Positions 59,672-64,000 of a DNA stretch of 64,000 nt are shown one piece after another. Below the pieces are notes generated by a model. That model did not search any database and was not told the DNA's origin. It saw only the letters and a list, made by a program, of their open reading frames with translations. Source of the stretch: Leadbetterella sp. (GTDB lineage Bacteria > Bacteroidota > Bacteroidia > Cytophagales > Spirosomataceae); assembly GCA_019638185.1 (NCBI GenBank), contig JAHBUH010000007.1, forward strand, positions 124,001 through 188,000, read 5' to 3'. The first letter of the stretch is position 1; every line of letters starts with the position of its first letter. Position numbers and translations under genes: made by a program.

Positions 59672-59821
59672 ATTAAGCGGCGTTTTCAGGAAGTTGACCG
59701 GATGAATCTATTTTTTTCTTACTTTTACCCGACTTACTTCAAAAAGCCGGTCTGCCCGTAAACCGAACATGCGCAGAATTATGTACAGACCCGTCTGTTT
59801 TGTTACACCTTAACATTGATT

Positions 59822-61051
59822 ATGAAATTAAACGTTACCTCCAAGATTTTTATCGGAATGGCCCTGGGTATTGTCATAGGGTATATCCTGAACAAAACCC
59901 TTCCAGAGGTCTCTATTGAAAAATGGAGCGATTATCTGAATCTTCTCAGCGTCATATTTCTCCGCATGATCAAAATGATCATCGGGCCGCTGGTTTTCTC
60001 TATACTGACGGTGGGAATAGCCAAGCTGGGCGATTTCAAGCTGGTAGGACGTATAGGTTTAAAGACTTTGGGCTATTTTTATTTTGCCACCATACTTTCC
60101 CTCATTACGGGTTTAATAGCCGTGAATATCCTGAAACCGGGTTCCGGTATGCAGGGTAAGCTTCCCGCAGCCGGGGCATCTACCGGTGTGGAGACCAAGA
60201 AAATGACCCTGGATAACTTTTTTGAACACCTGATCCCGGAAAGTATTTTCCAGGCGCTGGCCACCAATGAGATCCTCCAGATCGTGGTATTCGCTATTTT
60301 CTTTGGGATTGCCACGGCGGCTATCGGCGACAAGGGCAAAGTGATCATCAAAGGCCTGGACTCTGTGGCGGAAGTGATGTTCAAAGTGGTAGGTTATGTG
60401 ATGGAGTTTGCTCCTTATGCCGTTTTCGGGGCCGTGGCCCGGGTGGTAGCGCAGAAAGGGCTGGGTATCCTGGGTGATTACCTCTACCTCATCATTTGTT
60501 TCTTCCTGACCCTTCTCTTTTTTATATTCGCAGTTTTACCGGTCATCTGCCTGTTTGCCAAAGTACCTTACTGGAAGCTGCTTTCGTACGTCAAAAGTGC
60601 CATTTTCCTTTCTTTCGGAACCGCCAGCTCAGAGGCTTCCATGCCTATGCAGATTGAAAAACTGAAGGAATTCGGGGTGCCGGAGCGGATCGTAAGCTTT
60701 GTTTTGCCTTTGGGATATTCGTTTAACCTGGATGGCTCCATGATGTATATGACCTTTGCCACCGGCTTTATAGCCCAGGCCTACGGGATAGACCTCAGCC
60801 TTGGCCAGCAGGTGACCATGCTGCTCACCCTGCTGATCACCAGTAAGGGCATCGCCGGCGTACCGCGGGCTTCGCTGGTGGTGATAGCAGGAACCATGGC
60901 CATGTTTGACCTTCCGTCTGAAGGGTTGATCCTGCTTTTTGCGGTAGACTGGCTGCTGGATATGGGCCGCTCTGCTACTTCGGTGGCCGGAAACGCGGTG
61001 GCTACGGCAGTGGTGGCCAAATGGGAAGGCGAACTGGAGACCGCTGCTTAA
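59822..61051 (+). CDS. Dicarboxylate/amino acid:cation symporter (DAACS family)
   Basis: A 409-residue inner-membrane transporter for glutamate, aspartate or C4-dicarboxylates with Na+ or H+. Family segments: FLRMIKMIIGPLVFSIL, SFGTASSEASMPMQIEKL (the serine-rich loop), YSFNLDGSMMYMTFATGFIAQA, and TSKGIAGVPRASLVVIAGT. I prefer the ATG at 59822 over a TTG two codons upstream. It is divergent from the receptor operon across nearly 300 bases, and upstream of an S9 peptidase gene whose products (peptides, amino acids) would be suitable cargo. Confidence 0.95.
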   Translation: MKLNVTSKIFIGMALGIVIGYILNKTLPEVSIEKWSDYLNLLSVIFLRMIKMIIGPLVFSILTVGIAKLGDFKLVGRIGLKTLGYFYFATILSLITGLIAVNILKPGSGMQGKLPAAGASTGVETKKMTLDNFFEHLIPESIFQALATNEILQIVVFAIFFGIATAAIGDKGKVIIKGLDSVAEVMFKVVGYVMEFAPYAVFGAVARVVAQKGLGILGDYLYLIICFFLTLLFFIFAVLPVICLFAKVPYWKLLSYVKSAIFLSFGTASSEASMPMQIEKLKEFGVPERIVSFVLPLGYSFNLDGSMMYMTFATGFIAQAYGIDLSLGQQVTMLLTLLITSKGIAGVPRASLVVIAGTMAMFDLPSEGLILLFAVDWLLDMGRSATSVAGNAVATAVVAKWEGELETAA

Positions 61052-61104
61052 TATTTAACAACCATCAGCCCGCGGATGCACTGATGGCTGAAAACCGGAT
61101 ACCT

Positions 61105-63240
61105 ATGAAACGCCTTATTCTTTTTCTTGCCCTGGTTCCCGTTTTTGCCATTGCGCAGTCGGAGCAGGTACAAGTCACTGATCTGACCCGGATAAAATTG
61201 GTTTCAGATGTTACGGTGGCTAAAAACAAAATTGTGTTTACGGTTAACTCCATTGAAAAAAGTGAAGAGAGGCCCCTGGAGTTTGACTATGTGAATAACC
61301 TCTTCCTGGTGTCGGATGACCGGAGCAGCGTTACTGCACTCACCCGTGGCAGGGAGGGCGTTTCCCAGGCGGAGCTTTCGCCTGACGGGAAGTACGTGGC
61401 GTTTGTACGGCGGGTGAAAGAAAAACCACAGGTCTTTATTCTTCCGTTAAACGGTGGCGAACCCTGGCAGCTGACCCATTCGGTGTACGGAGCTTCCTCG
61501 CCCCGGTTCAGCCCTGACGGTACCCGGCTCCTGTACAGCGTAAGCATTAAGCTGGAGGAACTGGCTAATGACTCCCTGCTGAACCCCGGCCGCACCCTGC
61601 CGCCTTTTTCCATGGAAAAACCGGGTTTTGCCACGGATGATTACCTGCTGAAGAACAAAAACGTAAAGGCCGATCCTAACGGCAGCCTGGAAGAGATCAG
61701 GGCTTACCTTAACAAGAATGCCGAGGACAAAAAGACCCGCGTATTCACCCGCCTGAATTTCCAGGGAGAAGCGAACCTGAACGGGGATATCTCCTTTAAT
61801 CACCTGTATGAAATAGAAGTAAGGGAAAATGCCACCGCCCGGGCGCTGACTTCGGGCTACGCCTCGTACAGTGGTGCCGGCTATGCGCCGGACGGGCAAA
61901 GCCTCTATGCCAGCACGGCCCGGAATGCGGATGAGCACCCTGACCGGGAAAATGAGAACCGGATCGTGCAGATCCGACTGGCGGACCTGTCGCAAAAGAC
62001 CATCCTGGAGCAGAAGGAAACCAGTTACCGCGGGTTCAGCGTTTCGCCTTCGGGGAAACAGGCCGCTACGGTAACGGCCACTACCGGTGGATTAAGTTAC
62101 GGCCGGCTGGCGCTGGTGAACAGCGACGGCACAGGCCTGAAGCTGATCGATTTTGACCGGCAGCCGTCGGATTTCAACTGGAGTGCCGACGGGAAAACCC
62201 TTTGGTTTACGGCTCAGTCTAACGGTGGCAGCCCGGTGTACAAGCTGGATATCCCCAGCGGAAAGGTCAGCCGGATCACGGATTTTAACAGCGGCACAGC
62301 CCACCTGAGCCTACTGGAAAACGGCGAATGGGTGTACTCCAGAACAGAAGTGGCTAACCCGAATGAGCTCTACCTTTCCAATGCTTCCTTCACAAAGAAT
62401 ATACGCCTCACCGATCTGAACCAATCCTGGGTTAAAAATAAGAAGCTGAGCTATCCCGAGAAGAAAATTTACAAAAACTCGGCCGGGCAGGACATTGAAT
62501 TCTGGGTCATGAAGCCGGTGAACGCGGAAGCCGGGAAGAAATACCCGGTGGTTTTACAGCTTCACGGCGGGCCTACCGCTATGTGGGGGCCGGGCGAAGG
62601 CTCCATGTGGCACGAATTCCAGTATTTTACCGCCCGGGGCTACGGCGTGGTGTATCCTAACCAGCGCGGTTCAGGCGGATACGGCAAGGATTTTCAATTC
62701 TCCAATTACCGTAACTGGGGCAAAGGCCCGCAGGAAGATGCCCTCGGCGCCCTGGATATGGTCTCGAAGGAAAACTGGGTGGATACCTCCCGCCTGGTAA
62801 TCACGGGCGGCTCGTACGCCGGCTACCTGACGGCCTGGATCATTGCGCATGACCACCGGTTCAAAGCGGCATTTGCCCAGAGAGGCGTTTATGACCTGAC
62901 CACCTTCATGGGTGAAGGCAACGCCTGGCGGCTGACCCCTAATTATTTCGGACTCCCGTGGGAGGAAGAATCTGTTACCAAAATCCGGGAGAACTCACCT
63001 TACACGTATGTAGACCAGATCACCACGCCTTTCCTGATCAAGCACGGCGATAACGACCTTCGCACCGGCGTGATCCAGTCAGAAATGATGTACAAAAGCC
63101 TGAAATACCTGAACCGCGACGTGGAATACGTGCGGTACCAGGGCGCCACGCATGAGCTTTCGCGCGCAGGAAACGTACGCCAGCGGATCGACAGGATACT
63201 GAGGATACATGAGTTTTTTCAGAGGTATATCGGGGAATAG
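61105..63240 (+). CDS. Exported S9 peptidase (acylaminoacyl/dipeptidyl peptidase-like)
   Basis: A 711-residue serine peptidase. The ATG at 61105 gives the signal peptide MKRLILFLALVPVFAIAQ; the longer frame overlapping the symporter gene is rejected. An N-terminal propeller with PD40-type repeats (AELSPDGKYVAFVRR, PRFSPDGTRLLYS, FNWSADGKTLWFTA) is followed by an alpha/beta hydrolase domain (LQLHGGPTAMWGPGEG). The catalytic Ser570 is in GGSYAGYLT and His683 in GATHELSR. The Ala after Tyr (GGSYAGY rather than GGSYGGY) is a minor variant. It is exported, probably periplasmic, and 53 bases downstream of the symporter. Confidence 0.94.
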   Translation: MKRLILFLALVPVFAIAQSEQVQVTDLTRIKLVSDVTVAKNKIVFTVNSIEKSEERPLEFDYVNNLFLVSDDRSSVTALTRGREGVSQAELSPDGKYVAFVRRVKEKPQVFILPLNGGEPWQLTHSVYGASSPRFSPDGTRLLYSVSIKLEELANDSLLNPGRTLPPFSMEKPGFATDDYLLKNKNVKADPNGSLEEIRAYLNKNAEDKKTRVFTRLNFQGEANLNGDISFNHLYEIEVRENATARALTSGYASYSGAGYAPDGQSLYASTARNADEHPDRENENRIVQIRLADLSQKTILEQKETSYRGFSVSPSGKQAATVTATTGGLSYGRLALVNSDGTGLKLIDFDRQPSDFNWSADGKTLWFTAQSNGGSPVYKLDIPSGKVSRITDFNSGTAHLSLLENGEWVYSRTEVANPNELYLSNASFTKNIRLTDLNQSWVKNKKLSYPEKKIYKNSAGQDIEFWVMKPVNAEAGKKYPVVLQLHGGPTAMWGPGEGSMWHEFQYFTARGYGVVYPNQRGSGGYGKDFQFSNYRNWGKGPQEDALGALDMVSKENWVDTSRLVITGGSYAGYLTAWIIAHDHRFKAAFAQRGVYDLTTFMGEGNAWRLTPNYFGLPWEEESVTKIRENSPYTYVDQITTPFLIKHGDNDLRTGVIQSEMMYKSLKYLNRDVEYVRYQGATHELSRAGNVRQRIDRILRIHEFFQRYIGE

Positions 63241-63378
63241 TGTCCTGTGAAGGTAGTGGAAACCTGGACCTTTAAGATACCAGCTGACCGGCTGATGGTC
63301 CAGGCGAATCAACCTGGAGCACCGGCTGGTGTATATCGTGGAAGATAATACCGTGGTGATGCCGGCATCATTACCGAT

Positions 63379-64000
63379 CTAAGGCTTGATCCTGGAGGGT
63401 TTTACTCCCTCAAATGTCATTTTTACGGGTAGGATATTCCCGGCTTTATCGAAATACATGCGGTCTATGCAGGTGACGCGGGCATTCCTGTCGGTTTCAT
63501 TCAGGGGCCGGCGGTGATAAACCATGTACCATTCGTCTTTGCGGGGGTTACGGATCACGGAATGGTGTCCGGCACCCCGGGCGATAGACGCATCCTGGTC
63601 CAGGATCCGCCCTTTTCTTTCGAAGGGCCCCAGGGGGCTGTCAGCCACGGCATAGGCCACAGCGTAGTCAGGCCCGGTCCAGCCGCCTTCTGACCACATG
63701 AAATAATATTTCCCATCTTTTTTAAACATAAACGGGCCTTCCACGTATTTTTCGGGGGTGATTTCCTTGAAAGTGGTGCCGTCACTGAAGGGAATAAACC
63801 CGGTGAAATCGTCATTCAGCCGGACCACGTTGCAATGCTTCCATCCGCCGTAAAAGAGGTAATAGTCATTACCGTCCCGGAAAACGAACTGGTCAATAGG
63901 CTGGGCACCGTTATGAAAGCGGTCTATCAGCTGCTTTCCGAGGTGGTCCCGGAACGGCCCTTCGGGCTTGTCAGACACCGCCACACCGATGCCGCCTGTT
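63379..64000 (-). CDS. Glycoside hydrolase family 43 protein (5' end outside window)
   Basis: The 3' part of a GH43 five-blade-propeller glycosidase such as a beta-xylosidase or arabinofuranosidase. Visible: GVAVSDKPEGPFRDHLG, IDQFVFRDGNDYYLFYGGW, EGPFMFKKDGKYYFMWSEGGW (with the probable catalytic Glu) and IARGAGHHSVIRNPRKDEWYMVYHRR. The frame stays open to the end of the window (it also contains TGGIG before the first internal start), so the gene begins beyond 64000. It is convergent with the S9 peptidase gene; the 138 bases between stops hold no gene. Confidence 0.9.
   Translation of the reverse strand, partial: TGGIGVAVSDKPEGPFRDHLGKQLIDRFHNGAQPIDQFVFRDGNDYYLFYGGWKHCNVVRLNDDFTGFIPFSDGTTFKEITPEKYVEGPFMFKKDGKYYFMWSEGGWTGPDYAVAYAVADSPLGPFERKGRILDQDASIARGAGHHSVIRNPRKDEWYMVYHRRPLNETDRNARVTCIDRMYFDKAGNILPVKMTFEGVKPSRIKP

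Noticed and set aside
61021-61104. Extended N-terminus for the S9 peptidase overlapping the symporter gene
   Set aside because: The extension is not conserved in character, and the ATG at 61105 gives a perfect signal peptide at once.
63241-63378. Possible pseudogene between the S9 peptidase and GH43 genes
   Set aside because: All six frames were read; none gives a recognisable protein fragment.
1-64000. CRISPR array, prophage, insertion sequence or integrative element
   Set aside because: No regularly spaced repeats, transposase, integrase, phage structural or conjugation gene was seen anywhere in the window.

Overview
The window reads as chromosomal DNA of a member of the Bacteroidota, most likely a Cytophagales-like aerobe. 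The evidence is type IX secretion sorting domains, a hybrid one-protein two-component system (HTCS), a TonB-dependent receptor with a carboxypeptidase-like N-terminal domain, DUF1080/DUF1501/DUF1553 proteins, and perfect copies of the Bacteroidota -7 promoter box TAnnTTTG upstream of many genes. Base composition is moderately GC-rich by eye. I see no prophage, insertion sequence, CRISPR array or rRNA operon. There is one tRNA, tRNA-Arg(CCT).

Region by region. 1-10.1 kb is mostly housekeeping: a RhaM-type mutarotase, a Spy-like lipoprotein, rsmG with a metzincin-like protease, aroB, an orphan histidine kinase, a SulP transporter coupled to a beta-carbonic anhydrase, a phosphoribosyltransferase with a DedA protein, and rpsL-rpsG. 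10.2-22.1 kb carries an SDR/FAH-hydrolase/DUF2130 operon, dusB, a C39-like lipoprotein, a DUF3298 protein, an aminotransferase IV coupled to ettA, a DUF349 protein, and an overlapping pair made of a WbqC-family protein and an ATP-grasp/HAD fusion. 22.1-30.7 kb has YceI, a sugar isomerase-like and a Gfo/Idh/MocA protein with Tat-like leaders, argC-argD, lgt, an aldo/keto reductase and proA.

30.7-36.8 kb holds two tandem proteins of about 1000 residues with nearly identical type IX sorting domains. 37-38.8 kb contains the tRNA and a damaged divergent pair: a chimeric SRPBCC/VOC gene and a frameshifted GlxA/AraC regulator. 38.8-46.9 kb contains a Planctomycete-type cytochrome/DUF1501/DUF1553 cluster, a DUF1080 lipoprotein and a tandem NTF2-like protein. 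47-64 kb contains the HTCS, hemB followed by a VOC gene remnant, a 2OG-Fe(II) dioxygenase under a Fur-like palindrome, two S9 peptidases, a TonB-domain/TPR protein, a TonB-dependent receptor with a TPR partner, a dicarboxylate/amino-acid symporter, and the 3' part of a GH43 glycosidase.

The most unusual signal outside genes is a dispersed nested palindrome present twice in the same orientation (about 44.74-44.96 kb and 52.29-52.44 kb). Other signals are two sets of direct repeats spaced 20-21 bp apart, next to the HTCS gene and upstream of the TonB-dependent receptor promoter, which look like activator sites. Several genes (DUF1080, sugar isomerase-like, Gfo/Idh, Planctomycete-type cytochromes, GH43, HTCS, receptor) suggest a lifestyle of extracellular or periplasmic carbohydrate breakdown, but no SusCD-type utilisation locus is present here.
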